Shown here in pieces: positions 23,601 to 34,810 of a stretch of 64,000 nucleotides of DNA. Location of the stretch: contig NC_049997.1 in NCBI RefSeq assembly GCF_000003815.2, positions 1,566,447 to 1,630,446 of the forward strand, given 5' to 3'. How positions within the stretch are numbered: position 1 is the first letter of the stretch; each line of letters starts with the position of its first letter. Origin of the DNA: Branchiostoma floridae. Lineage: Eukaryota > Chordata > Leptocardii > Amphioxiformes > Branchiostomatidae. Under the pieces are notes generated by a model. The model ran no database searches. It was not told where the DNA came from and saw only the letters and a list, made by a program, of their open reading frames with translations. A program made the translations under genes and the position numbers.

Positions 23601-26600
23601 GTATCTAAAACCAGCTAAAAAAAAAACAAGAAACAGTCATGCCTTCAAGTACCAGAGCTAATTAGCCAACCTAGGATCGATGTGTTCAAAAATGCGTATT
23701 TTCCCAGAACTATCGTAGAGTGGAATTTGTTATCACCAAGTACAGTAGGGGCATCTTCTCTGGATAATTTTAAAATGCTTGCAAATAGATGTGCAAAAGC
23801 TAGGTGTGAGTCAGTGTGACGGGTCGTTCAGTGTAATACATGTATAACCAGCAGCTGCCACACCGCATGCCTGCGAAGCTGGTGCGTTACGCCGAAGGGC
23901 GGTTATACCGGCTATATAGATACAGATACAGACCCTCGGGTAGCTTCCTGGCAGCGGCAACCAGAAGTGTCATGCCCCAGTCTGCCACACAGTCACTGCT
24001 CACATCAGGCACACTGGACACTTTTATACCTCTGGACTTCAGCAACTAGAATGGAAAAACAATATCAAACATAAAAGAAACAGTCACTTTATCTATTCAT
24101 TTGTTTGGCTGTTCAGCATTCTCGCACGTTCAGCATGGCTGCTCAACTAGCCTGTGGGTATTACAAAGGGCTAGATTGTAAGTGACAGAGAGCAAGACAA
24201 CAAATACGAATGGAATTTGACATGGTCAATATAACAATCAATAACAATATTCTAAGTACATATAGAAACTATTTTCCAATGTATATTTAATTCAATGGTT
24301 TAGAATAGCATCAGATGGAGTGTCTACAATGAACAGCTTTCCTAAACACCTCAAACAACCTCATACGACTCTAATATGTAGTGTATGGTGTTCTGGATAC
24401 ACTGTTATATGCATTTATGAATTAAAGATGCAGCAAGTTCTAGGTATTTACCAGTTATTTCAAGTTAATCCGCCGGTTTTAAGATCAAAGCAATTTCTGG
24501 TCGGCATATCAGATTGTCTGTTCTGGGAGTCTGCATGTGGAGAAGTTTTTGATACCTTCGTTCTTTACTCCACAGACAACAGTAAGATAAAACTGTGGAT
24601 GTTGAAATTAATTAGAAGTGGCTCATATAGATTATATATATAGCAATTAGCACAATTTTATCAATGTCAACTTAAGATACTTGTATACTACATATTTTCC
24701 CGCCTCAAACTGCTTTGATCTTGAAACCAGCTAACTTACTCACATACACTGTATGAACAATGTATTCAGAGCGCCACACAATGTTGTTGACCCATATACA
24801 CTGCATGTTAGAGTTGTTCTTTACAGGCAGACCCTAGGCTACAGTGAAGTTAAACCAGGTACTATAGAGGAAATGTTATGTCATCAGGAAGGCTTCAATC
24901 ACATGGACATCATGACTGTCAAGCTGAAGCACACAAAAAATAGCCTGGATGCTGCTTGAATTAAGTTGATTCAATGTACAAAAAAAAAGGATTTATGTTT
25001 TATATGAAGAAGATTATAGACTATTGGACTAGTTAAACTGTAATATCCAACACAAAAATTGGACTCACCCAAATTTTCGACTGAACAGCACCAGTCTTTG
25101 TCAAGGAATGAACAATCCACTGCTGTCGTGACATCACGTTATGCAGATAGAACACGTGACTAAGTAAGCAGTGGATCATGCGTTGCAGGAAGTCTATGTA
25201 TATGGCGCCCACCGGCTCTGTGAGTCCAATTTTCGTGTTGGATATTACACTTATGACTTCTACCAACACAGATGAACTTCAAGTTAAGATTATAGACTGA
25301 ATGTACAGGACAAACTTATCAATAATCAATGTCATCTCTATAGGTATTTATAAATGATTGTAGATTAGTGTAATTGTTGGACTTATAACTAAAACAAGAT
25401 TTAAAGCTTTTTTCCAGATCTGTTTCAGCAAATCTGCTCCTATTCCACCTATGATGATTATGATCACTCTTGGAGGCCGATCGTCCCATCTGTTGCCTGT
25501 GCTAAGGGACTAGGTTTCTACATGGACAAGAACCTAACTTTCAACAAACAGGTCTCTTCAATGATCAGCAAAACATACATTTTTGTAATGCAGGGGTTAT
25601 TCATTGAGTGTCTGGTACCTGTAAGTCCAGATGATCAGTCCCCACACCCAGTGTGCTGACTATCTTCAGATTAGGTAAGGTGTCCAGGAGTTCTGATGTT
25701 ATCTTAGGCAGCTGCAAGTCAAACAGACACTGTTATTTCCTTACTACCGTCTACAGACAGAATCTCCAGTCAGATCAAGAGGGGGCAAAGACAGTATCCA
25801 AATCCTAAACAGTATCGATCTGTCCCCAAGATCAGCAGGCAGGCAGTAACAAGAAAGGCTATGTACATTCAATTGTACTGATTGCCAAGTAGTATTTGTC
25901 CGCCCAATTGGTTTCTGTTTAGTCCTTTGGATACTGTCTTTGCCAAAAAAGATCTGCCTGGAGATTACCAAACACATGGGTAATAGACAGAACTATGATA
26001 GAATAATGTAAATACCATGTCATATCCCCACCTGAGCAGTATGATCTCATATGAAGGGTTTTTCAGCACCAAGGCCACACCCAAATCTTGAAATGGAAAG
26101 TAAGTGTGCAATGACTTGGATACCTCTTACAAAACACTTATTTGCCTTAACAGCAATGATGTTTTTTGTAATCATTATTATTTTCTGTTTTTAAAACAGT
26201 TTCTGTTCTTGTATGCACAAATTGACAGCTTTCTTATTTTTCATTCTTATCATTATTATCATATTTGAAATATCTATTCTTCTATCATTGCTGTTGGTAT
26301 TAGTGTGGATGATAGGTTATAATTTCTTGCTTGGTGATTTGCTGTTTGTGCTTATGTCTCTTTGGAAAATCTATAAGAAATACAAACAGTGCTATATTCT
26401 TACCAAATAGCCTGAATGATATCCCAGAAAAGTCAGCCCGCCATAGAAGTTCATTTTGCAACTTTTCAACGAGTACTTCTATGGCCAACTGACTCCTCTC
26501 GTATATCACTCTATTTGGCCAATTTCACTTATTTTTCAGCAACTTAATTATGTAGTCTGGTAGAGATTACACAAATATAGCCAACATGTTAAATTGTTAT

Positions 26601-27678
26601 TGTTATTGTTATCGGGTGGGCCGACTACTCACTCTTTGCAGCCAGGGGCTGAATTGCGAGGAGCTTACAATAGGCGGGGCTAAATCGCAATGGTTGAACC
26701 ACTCACACCGCACCATCGCACATGTGGCGGGTTCTGTAACGTGCAGGGGTATGGCTCTCCCCAGACACGGGACCTCCATTTAACGTCCTATCTGAGGGAC
26801 GACTCATTTTCACTTGAGTAAAGTGAAGAAAGTCGTGTAAAGTGCCTTTCCCAAGGGCACAAGATCGGCAGCACGGCAGGCGGATTCGATCCCGCGACCT
26901 CTCGGTCACGAGGCGAACACAATACCACTGTGCTACGCGGGCCCATAATGTATCATAAGGCCACAGCAAGTTAATCCTCTGGATGACATCCTATGCAGAG
27001 TGCAAAAAACAAGATGGGTAAAAAAACAAGATGGCTAAATTTTCAGAATAGACACCATAAATGTCATAACAAGATTTGAAGTGACAAAATGTGTCGTCAC
27101 AACTAACAAGGCACTTATTCTTGTATTAAAGAAGTGAACTAGTGTAGTAAGAGTGATACTAGTGTGGTGCACTGATATCACTTGCCAAGCTGGCAGCTAC
27201 ATTCATGGCTTCCATATTGGTGGCACTTTTACAACTATCCGACAAGTTTCACTTCTGCATCTATAGTCATGGCTACATGTACCTCCCTATAGTGTCAATT
27301 CTACAAGTATAATTATTAGGCTTCAACACAACATGTTTGCCTATTTTAGTCTATCTGACCATCCCCAAAGAGGAAAAAAATTCTTGTTTCTTTTCTGAAA
27401 TCAGGCGAAAAGTAATATTAAAGCGCGCTGATGTCATCCATAAACTTTACTTGCTCTGGCCTAAGTAAGACGGAAAATGATTTGTTTAACATACTCACCC
27501 CACCGTTCACCAATATCCCTTGTATTTCATTGGCATATCGCTCCTGGTCATTTTCAAAATCTGCCCACCAAACAATTCGGAAGTACTTTTTGATCACGGG
27601 TACGAATATCTGCGGGTAGGCGTTCAGCTCGTCAACATGAGACGTCAAAACCATCGGTTTGTCCTCCAATGACGCCAT
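20666..27678 (-). CDS. GRHPR-like: D-2-hydroxyacid dehydrogenase, glyoxylate/hydroxypyruvate reductase-like
   Basis: Six exons in phase: 27499-27678, 25619-25711, 23934-24045, 22769-22934, 21962-22140, 20666-20916. They give 981 nt and 326 aa, the usual family length. The start is the ATG at 27678 (MASLEDKPMVL). The protein has an N-terminal substrate-domain half, then the dinucleotide fold with GIVGLGRIG (about 155-163), then the catalytic trio: Arg243 (INIAR), Glu272 (DVTSPEPLP) and His291 (ITPHMG). Two or three basic residues after the second beta strand (TRRRP, 183-186) suggest NADP(H) preference. The family reduces glyoxylate and hydroxypyruvate, or related 2-keto acids, in the cytosol. 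Vertebrate GRHPR and the '2-ketogluconate reductase-like' paralogues share this layout and I cannot choose between them. Oddities: the Gly that normally follows the catalytic Arg is Ala244, coded across the last splice junction, and the exon 3 donor abuts a LINE tail. The introns carry a SINE, LINE pieces and two PIF-like elements. Confidence 0.93.
21491..21907. mobile_element. PIF/Harbinger-like MITE, copy 2
   Basis: It starts GGCCACAGCAAGTTAATTTT and ends with a decayed inverse (AAATTTACTTGTTGCGGTG), with TAA on both sides (21488-21490, 21908-21910). It lies in the last dehydrogenase intron and its right end is only 54 bp from exon 5. Confidence 0.75.
22425..22490. mobile_element. GTTAATGACCCG-family fragment
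   Basis: It contains the inverted words of the family (ATGACACCATATAC, then GGGCAGGTCATTAAC), a decayed right end. Confidence 0.45.
23470..23930 (+). mobile_element. CR1-like LINE, 3' end with GATACA tail
   Basis: With two or three frameshifts the + strand reads pieces of a LINE ORF2 C-terminus (RLCMMYKMTNKLVD, DVPTDKYLKPAK, RTIVEWNLLSPSTVGASSL, FKMLASRCAKARCESV and a stop), the pattern that follows the reverse transcriptase in CR1/Rex-type LINEs. A 3' UTR ends in TACGCCGAAGGGCGGTTATA and GATACA repeats. The same 3' UTR recurs at 36345-36395. It lies in intron 3 of the dehydrogenase gene, opposite in orientation, and stops at that gene's exon 3. Confidence 0.75.
25040..25248. mobile_element. 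209-bp MITE with near-perfect 29-bp terminal inverted repeats
   Basis: The left end GTAATATCCAACAC then AAATTGGACTCAC and the right end inverted differ at one position. The target duplication is at most ACT (3 bp). It lies in intron 2 of the dehydrogenase gene. No coding capacity is evident. Confidence 0.7.
25480..25590 (+). mobile_element. LINE reverse transcriptase fragment
   Basis: The + strand reads PSVACAKGLGFYMDKNLTFN followed by KQVSSMISKTYIF, matching the RT thumb region of CR1/Rex-type LINEs (normally LGVxLDxxLTFxxHI). About 35 codons survive, 30 bp from dehydrogenase exon 2. Confidence 0.55.
26593..26944 (-). mobile_element. tRNA-derived SINE, near full length
   Basis: On the - strand the head reads like a tRNA gene: A box GTAGCACAGTGGT, about 30 bp later B box GGGATCGAATCC, both internal RNA polymerase III promoter elements. 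A body of about 270 bp follows, with a tail of AACAAT repeats (26595-26612). Length and layout fit an animal SINE. A DeuSINE relation (as in lancelet BfSINE1) is possible but not tested. It sits in intron 1 of the dehydrogenase gene, 14 bp from the PIF-like element. Confidence 0.75.
26959..27461. mobile_element. PIF/Harbinger-like MITE, copy 3
   Basis: It starts GGCCACAGCAAGTTAATCC and ends ACTTTACTTGCTCTGGCC, flanked by TAA (26956-26958, 27462-27464). Its right end lies 37 bp from the first exon of the dehydrogenase gene. Confidence 0.8.
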
Positions 27679-30056
27679 TTCCTGAGATGCTCTGTATTTT
27701 TCTCCGGCACGTATACTGGAAGTGCAGGTAGACTGTTATTTAGATTCATAAAAGCCAAGCAGTGCAAATCTATTGTGGGACCGAAATGATGAACCCACTG
27801 GCTCCTCCCAACAATGTGCTAATGTAGTAGAACTCTGAATGACAAAGCTGGTATCTGTGCCTGGTGAAAGCTAGTGTGGGATCCGCCCGCAGATCTAATG
27901 TTACACATCGTTTTCCCACCTCCCCTAGCCTGTACCAGGCTATCCACAGGTCACTGGTTAAATAAATTTACTAGATAACTTGCCAGAGGAGTAACTGCCC
28001 GACGTAGGGGGTCAAAATCAAAATGTAGTGCGGCCAAAATCTGGAAGCGCCTGTAATCAATGTAACGTGAAAGACAGCGTTGCATAAAATTTGTTATATG
28101 ATAGTCGACTTTCAGATCGTTTGTAAATTAAAGATCATGATATTTGCCCATTCTGTGTGTCATATACGCGTGACATTTACAGCTGACTACCTCGGTGAGT
28201 CGGCTGCAGTTCCGCATGGCCCCACATGACCCCATTTAAAAGAGGGCGTTTTTTTTCAAAACAATATTTTTTTATAGTTATTTTGTAGGTTATACCTTAT
28301 AATTCATTTCTGTGTTCTTTTATCAGGGTAAGCTCCCATCAGTGACTAACACTGCTTTTTATAGAGGCCATGGGTAAACATACAAATAATACAATACAGT
28401 ATTTACATAGTACAACATAATCGTAAATTATTCGTAATAAACAAAATCAAGTCCGTGTCATATCCGTGACTAAATTCACCCCCCCCCCCAATTGTAAGTA
28501 AGATTATATGGCGAAGGTATGGCGTCTGTAGGCGTTAAATTCGCTTAGAATGACAGTCGTTATGTAAACTAGACTTTACTTGTTCCTTGGATTCACCGAG
28601 GAGTTTAACCTCATTGGATACACCGTGGAATTTTTCTACTTTGGGACTTAAGCTAGATAACACATTGTACCTGTGCACGGTCGGGCCAGGCTGTGTTCAA
28701 GACGATATATCTTTGTAAATAGCCATATATCTGAAACTGGGGTGCCGACAGAACTCCTCAACATAAATACTTCCAACAGAACGAGGGGAGGGCGGCGTTC
28801 CAGTCGTTTCAAATCTATTCACGGACTGCAAAAATATATAAATTTATGTTCTCCGAAGATAACGTTCAGGTACAAAATAATACATTGTTCGCCAGAAGCC
28901 ACCTTGTTAGATAAAAACCTTGTTGAGCTGAGGCTCAGGCCGAGACTGCCAGGTATGCTCGGGGTGGATGTGTGGCTGATGACACAGACAGGTGAGACCT
29001 GGGACAGGTGAGAAGCTTTTCAAGTCCCATATTCTCAGCCACTCATTCGTTGACATAACGACTGAAAACTGCCATTTTAAGTGAATGAACAATTTTTTCA
29101 AACCAGAAAACGTTTCCTCCATGTCAAGATGTTATCTCTCATATTGAATTGAATTAACAAAATATACATATTGCTGATTGGAACTGTAATGTAAATAAAC
29201 TGACAGACGTCAAATGTTATATCTGTTTCACACCCAGTCTTCAGCACAGACTAGACTAGTGTTTACGAGCGACCACGCCGATGTTACAGTGACGCACTGC
29301 TGACAGAAAGCAGGCGAAGACAAAAAGATCAATCTACATGCTGTTTATGATAACATCTCCGAATTTGAATATACTAGAAATATAATCGGCTGGCGCCCTG
29401 GGAGGCACAAGTCGTAGGATATGGATAAGAACAGCTAGTCGCTCGGCATTCCATTCGGCAACCATTCGTGACCGCATGTGACGTCATCAGTTGTGCAGAG
29501 CTCTGCAAGTAGTACTAGATCCTACTAGTCTGTACAGTACCCAAGGCTCACCCTTGTGCGACTAGTCCAGTGCGGAGACCGTGGTCCATTGTTTATACCT
29601 GCATTAAAATTGGAATATTGCTTTGATGTGTCTGTGTGTGTTTGAGTTTCAGTTTGAGTTAAGATCCACAAAAAAATGTATATCTGGGCAAAAACTGCAT
29701 GACACACATGAACATGGCACAGAGAATATGCAAAATTAAAGTACTACATTACTAAGTATTTCAGAAATGTTAATTAAAGAATAAGGCTGCATAAGGCCCA
29801 TATACAATGTGAAATGTATGTTGGACATGCTGTACAAAATGTGATTTAGTATTCTGGGCTTTGGTAGGTGGGTTACTTTATTGTTTAGATGACTGTTTTT
29901 ATTTTGATAGCCAGGTAATTGCACTGTGATCTATTTATACAGAGAAACTGGCCCGGTCTGTTTTCCATGATTATACGGAAAGGCACCACGCACACTTTTC
30001 TGTTGAATCCCATCTGGCAGCTTTTACGGAAAACGTAACACGCTAATAGCAGTTTC
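27679..30056. other. Upstream region of the dehydrogenase gene, no gene recognised
   Basis: The 5' UTR and promoter of the - strand gene should lie just above 27679; no TATA or CCAAT box stands out. A dispersed repeat relative of 1674-1800 lies near 28195-28330, and a poly-C run at 28480. A + strand open stretch ending in a good donor at 29006 is noted but unsupported. Confidence 0.35.
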
Positions 30057-30338
30057 CTAATTGTACTGCGTAATCATTGGTCCTCCGGTAAAGGTGAATA
30101 GATGATGCGGAGATTGCCGTCTGAAGCCTAAAGTTTCATGGTTTCCAATGCGACCGCTCCTGAGCGGTCGCGTGCTTCCCCGAGGAAAATGCCTCAGGGC
30201 GGGCTGGGTGGGTCGCTTTAGGCCCAGCGGCAGCCGGAGAACCAAATTGTCTGCACATAGATCACTCCACGGTCATCCTTATATGGTGAGATGAGAGATC
30301 ACCTGACCTTCTGACCAATGACATCGCAGGACAATTAG
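30057..30338. mobile_element. 282-bp element with CTAATTG...CAATTAG ends
   Basis: The left arm (70 bp from 30053) is identical to 30339-30408 and the right arm (104 bp, 30235-30338) is identical to 33452-33555. The two ends are imperfect inverted repeats (CTAATTGTACTGCG and TTGGTC against GACCAATGACATCGC and CAATTAG). TTTC lies on both sides. The centre has a perfect 10-bp-stem hairpin at 30150-30171. It reads as an internally deleted copy of the neighbour. Confidence 0.65.
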
Positions 30339-31349
30339 TTTCCTAATTGTACTGCGTAATCATTGGTCCTCCGGTAAAGGTGAATAGATGATGCGGAGAT
30401 TGCCGTCTTCCGCACTAGTTGCACTTGTTACTTCTGCCCTTACCTTCCCTAAAACACGCCCAGTGTGTCTAAGTAGATCAGACTCTTTATCTTAAACCAT
30501 AACTTACCCCAACTCTCATTTCATTTTATTCAATCTATCATTTATCCCCACTCTCATTTCACGCTATACAATCCCCACTCTCATTTCATACAAAACAAAC
30601 CAACCTCTGTTCTCACTCTCATCTCAAGTTATATAAATCATCAAACTCATTTTATACAAACCATTATCTGGTGCCGTACGCATATTATTCAAATCCACTA
30701 TCAGCTATCAAGCTCGTAATATAGATCACCATTTACCCCCAGCACTTTACACCGCCTCGTTTAAGAATAAATAAACTAAGACTATGAGCACGACAAAAGC
30801 CTTTCAAAACTTAAGATTTTTTAAACCATCAGCAAACTAAGAGAGAGCATGCTACAGAAAAGAAACGCATCACACAATAAAGTTCTTTATTAATAACCTG
30901 AAAACATCAGGTGAATTCACATGCAAAACACATAAATACATAAATGTCATGTGCCTAACCAAATTATAAAAATCTATACAATCTTCAATCTAGTCATATC
31001 AAACCAAACAATATCTTTTTTACAACAATATCCAAACTCAGACCATGCCTCGCCGGCCCCCTACGGGAGCCCGTGCTCCTGCAGTCAGAGAGTAGACTGT
31101 GACAGGGGTCTGAATTCCAGGCTCCTTCTTGTGGCGTACGTTCGTGCTTCGATTAAACAGGAGCTCCGTAGCCTGGTCTGTCCCTTCAATATCTGTGCGC
31201 TGAAACAGAGCTTGCAATCCCTGTCAGTAACATGCCACGCACAAACACTTCTTTTACTTACACGTTAACTCGCCTCTTCACATCAACCAATAGGTCTAGC
31301 ATCGAAACAAACATCGATACTTAACAAATTCTACACATAAATAACCCGT

Positions 31350-31680
31350 AACGACTTAGTGTCGAAACCGGGGAACAATACTTTACACCCCCAACGCCTT
31401 AGTGTCGAAACCGGGGAAGAATACTTTACACCCCCAACGACTTAGTGTCGAAACCGGGGAACAATACTTTACACACCCCAACGACTTAGTGTCGAAACCG
31501 GGGAACAATACTTTACACCCCAACGACTTAGTGTCGAAACCGGGGAACAATACTTTACACCCCCAACGACTTAGTGTCGAAACCGGGGAACAATACTTTA
31601 CACCCCCAACGACTTAGTGTCGAAACCGGGGAGCAAAACTTTACACCCCCAACGACCTAGCGTCGAAACCGGGGAACTGC
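31350..31680 (+). repeat. 43-bp minisatellite, eight units
   Basis: The units (CGACTTAGTGTCGAAACCGG, then GGAACAATACTTTACACCCC) differ by only a few bases. Each starts with an imperfect palindrome, CGAC-TTAGT-GTCG. Confidence 0.9.
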
Positions 31681-31989
31681 TTAGTAACGACTACGAAGAA
31701 AGAAAAAACAATGAAAGAAATCAAAGAATCGCCAGCTGAATCGGAGCCACCACTGTCAGGACCAGGACTGGTGCTTGCTGCCTTGGTGCCACCACGTGAA
31801 CAAGGACTGGAGCCGCCTGCTGAACCGAAGCCGTCAATCCGTCTCCTAAAGCCGTTGTGGGAGCTGTTAACAAAGACATACGTGGTTAACAAAGCCTAAA
31901 CACAGATGGCAAAACAACCAACCACACTGCTGCCTTGTTACAAAGCCTAATAAAATAACAAACAAAGAAGGCTGGAATCGCTTGCTGAC

Positions 31990-32170
31990 TGCGCGAACCA
32001 GGACTGGAGCCGCCTGCTAACTCGGTGCCGCCGAGTGAACCAGGACTGGAGCCGCCTGATGACTCGGTGCCGCCACCGCGTAAACCAGGACTGGAGCAGC
32101 CTGCTGACTCGGTGCTGCCGCCGCGTGAACCAGGACTGGAGCCGCCTGATGACTCGGTGCCGCCGTCTCC
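31990..32170 (+). repeat. GC-rich 42-45-bp array, open on both strands
   Basis: Four units (AACCAGGACTGGAGCCGCCT, GATGACTCGGTGCCGCC). The length is a multiple of three, so + reads PGLEPPDDSVPPP repeats (open 32025-32540) and - reads Gly/Ser repeats (open 31886-32515). A degenerate outlier lies at 31745-31830. Confidence 0.8.
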
Positions 32171-33555
32171 TGTCTCAATCAGGCAACCAGAAAGGACTGG
32201 CTCGGACCGGCTACCGCGGGGACTGGTAAACAAAGACGTACATATAATTAACAAGCGTAATATGGCAGAACAACGTTGTAACATTCTCTCTTCCCAACCA
32301 AACCAACCACACTGCGCGCATGCTGTCCTGGTTACAAAGGGCCACAACGTGCCGATAATATGCCTCCCAGGCAGCCTTTTATACAGCTCCCAAACAACTT
32401 CCAAACCACAACTGGCACGCACGCAAACCCAACCACGCCAAAAGAGAGGAACTCGAAATGCGGAAAGAACAGTTTCCCCAGCAAAAATAAAACAACATCT
32501 AACCCCCATACACAATCTAATAATTCAACGTATCCTCTGAAACAAATTCAATCGAAAGCAAAGCTTACGTAACCGTAAACGTTTTTCACCAACCACCGGG
32601 ATAAAATCAGGAATCTGAAGAAGGTGGCCCGTGCAGCACGGTGTCGCTAATTCCTGACAGCAGAGCCGGCAAAATCTGCATATGAAGTCTGGCCTCAGAT
32701 AGCGTCAATTCTGTCGTCGGCCAGGAGATCTGTGAAAAATAACTCAGAACAAACATGTGAAAACCTGCGTGTGCCACTCGCCAATCCTCCTTGCTCGAGC
32801 CGATGAACAAACGTCAGAAAGAAAACGAAAATCCCAACAAATAATTAACACCTAATCATCCAAACACTCCCTAAACCGGCAATAAAGAAATCAAGGCAAA
32901 CCAACAAGAAATGCAGGTAATGGGAAATTAATTAAGTCAACGTGTGTCCGGGCCTCGTGGCAACCCCTGCAGTCTGCGCAACAATTGACTCTCTAAACTT
33001 CTGGCAGATAAAACAGTAAGAGACACACATACAACATATCGCACACCTCAAATCTTCCACAAATCTTGATGACCAGTGCAGTTTCCCTAGGAAAGAAACG
33101 CTCCAAGTTAATTAGTGGAAACACATTCTGCACCTGGCGGCTGGCCATCGTATACGTAGCTGATGAGAACAAAAGAAAATCGTTCGTCTTGACAACATGC
33201 CCCAAAAAGTATCTCGTCAAGCTGAAATCTTGGGGAACTACAAGAGAAGAAAAAATGGAAACAAAACGGAGTCAGATGTCGACGTTTGGCGAAGACAGGC
33301 ACACGAAAAGGCAACAAAGAATGTCAGCGCATAACACGTGGGCACGGAAATTTCCCCTCAACGATATAAAGCACGTAAAACAAATTTCGACATTTTCCTC
33401 GGGGAAGCTGCTGTGGTCGGGAGCGAAGAAAAAAAGCGTGGCCGCGGCTGACGGAGAACCAAATTGTCTGCACATAGATCACTCCACGGTCATCCTTATA
33501 TGGTGAGATGAGAGATCACCTGACCTTCTGACCAATGACATCGCAGGACAATTAG

Positions 33556-34150
33556 CGTCCCTATTTGTGAACCTGTCCTGTTTCCATATGACTTGTAGCC
33601 GTTCTTAAATTTGGCAATGTCATAGCCTCACAGTGAGGCACCGCACCTCCGACCTCACCTCACCTGAAAACAAGAAATGACTGAAAACACTGAGTACATA
33701 CCGAACAATGGCTCCTTCATCTTTGTTCTTTCCCTTCTTCTGTGACCTTGCCATTCTATAACATTAGTAGTAGACGATATTTTTTGCATTCTACGGCATA
33801 TATCAGTTCATTCTGCAGCAGATTTAGTGGTTGAAGGCTTTTCTTTAAGTTTTGGAAACGGCTGAAGATTGATGGCGCGGATATCATCCACCTAAAACAA
33901 CAACGAAAGGGAAGGCAGTCTGCTATCTAAAGTTTTAGGCTTGACTCCGCTTTACGTCTAATCAGGACTGCCTCCGGTCTCCAGCTTTAATTTCTGTCCT
34001 CATTACTCTCCAAGCAGAGGTTGAGACGCGGAGATATAGTAGTAGTCGGAAAAATTACACTGACGCTCCTCTTAGAGTACCTTCTCCTTAGTTGGGAGTA
34101 GGAGTGGGTACCGGTACAGAAACTTCAGGTACAGGTACTGTTCAGGTCCA
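33556..34150. other. Repeat-derived stretch, no gene
   Basis: It holds the sequence CTCTCCAAGCAGAGGTT (34007), also found inverted at 35605-35622, and a left end of the hAT-like family near 34095 (GGAGTGGGTACCGGTACAG). Otherwise nothing recognised. Confidence 0.4.
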
Positions 34151-34810
34151 GCCTGAGGATCAGGTTCAGATGATTATGTAAATAACACTAACTAACAAAT
34201 TGTCGTTAAGGCCAACAAAATGTAGAACGATGTTTGTGGTTTCGTCAAGAGCAAAGGACATAAACACTGAATTACATCATGATTGCTTTAGCTGGCACTG
34301 ATCTTGACCAAGTTGATAAATTCAAGTATCTTGGAGTCATTATCGACATCATGTTAAAGTGGCATGATCACCGTGTGATTATCTTAACAAGAAGCTTGCT
34401 CAAATAATCTTATAATTAAGTACCTTAAACACTACCTGGCCTAGAGAGGCACTGCTCACAAGCCCTATTTCTCCCACACAGTACAGTATTGCGACACTAT
34501 CTGGGATCAAGAGGGTATTAAAAAGAAGTCTGGAAAAACTACAGAAACTCCAAACTAGAGCTGGCCGCGTGATCTTGGGGTGCGTTCAACATCAAACGTC
34601 ATGCGTAGTCTTGGATGGGTCCAAATAGTTGATGTACATAGAAGAAGTAAGGCAACGCTCGTTTTCAAGGCACTTAACGGCATGACCCTTCCCCATCTCA
34701 TTGCATTGTTCTCCCCACTCTCAGAAATACATACGCACAATACCCGTCTTAGATCACAAGGTGGACTCCTGCTGCCTAAAGCTAAATCTGAATACAGACC
34801 ATCCGTTCAG
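34150..34810 (+). mobile_element. CR1/Rex-type LINE fragment
   Basis: The + strand reads, with several breaks, DKFKYLGVIID, YCDTIWDQ, LGWVQIVDVHRRSKATLVFK, ALNGMTLPHLIALFSPLSEI and HNTRLRSQGGLLLPK, the order found at the end of ORF2 in CR1/Rex-type LINEs. It has stop codons and frameshifts and is dead. It lies between the head-to-head dehydrogenase and Emi-like genes. Confidence 0.75.

Larger units (their letters stand above)
30343..33555. mobile_element. 3.2-kb element of the CTAATTG family, non-autonomous
   Basis: It has the same arms as the 282-bp neighbour and starts 4 bp after it. The interior is AC-rich with a degenerate CCCCACTCTCATTTCA repeat (30490-30620), a 43-bp minisatellite (31350-31680) and a 45-bp GC-rich array (31990-32170). 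No transposase, reverse transcriptase or other known domain was found on either strand. The superfamily is unknown. Confidence 0.6.

Noticed and set aside
26870-26944. A functional tRNA gene on the - strand
   Set aside because: It has A and B boxes but the stems pair poorly, and it runs into a body and AACAAT tail typical of a SINE.
28673-29011. 112-codon open stretch on + ending near a good donor (29006)
   Set aside because: Composition is not protein-like, no family is recognised, and there is no partner exon.
31350-31680. Regularly spaced repeats resembling a CRISPR array
   Set aside because: The units are directly contiguous with no unique spacers, and the sequence is animal. The same applies to the 37-bp and 56-bp arrays.
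30053-33556. LTR retrotransposon bounded by direct repeats
   Set aside because: The repeated arms end in inverted sequences, the left and right repeats are different segments of the element, and no gag, pol, primer site or polypurine tract is seen.
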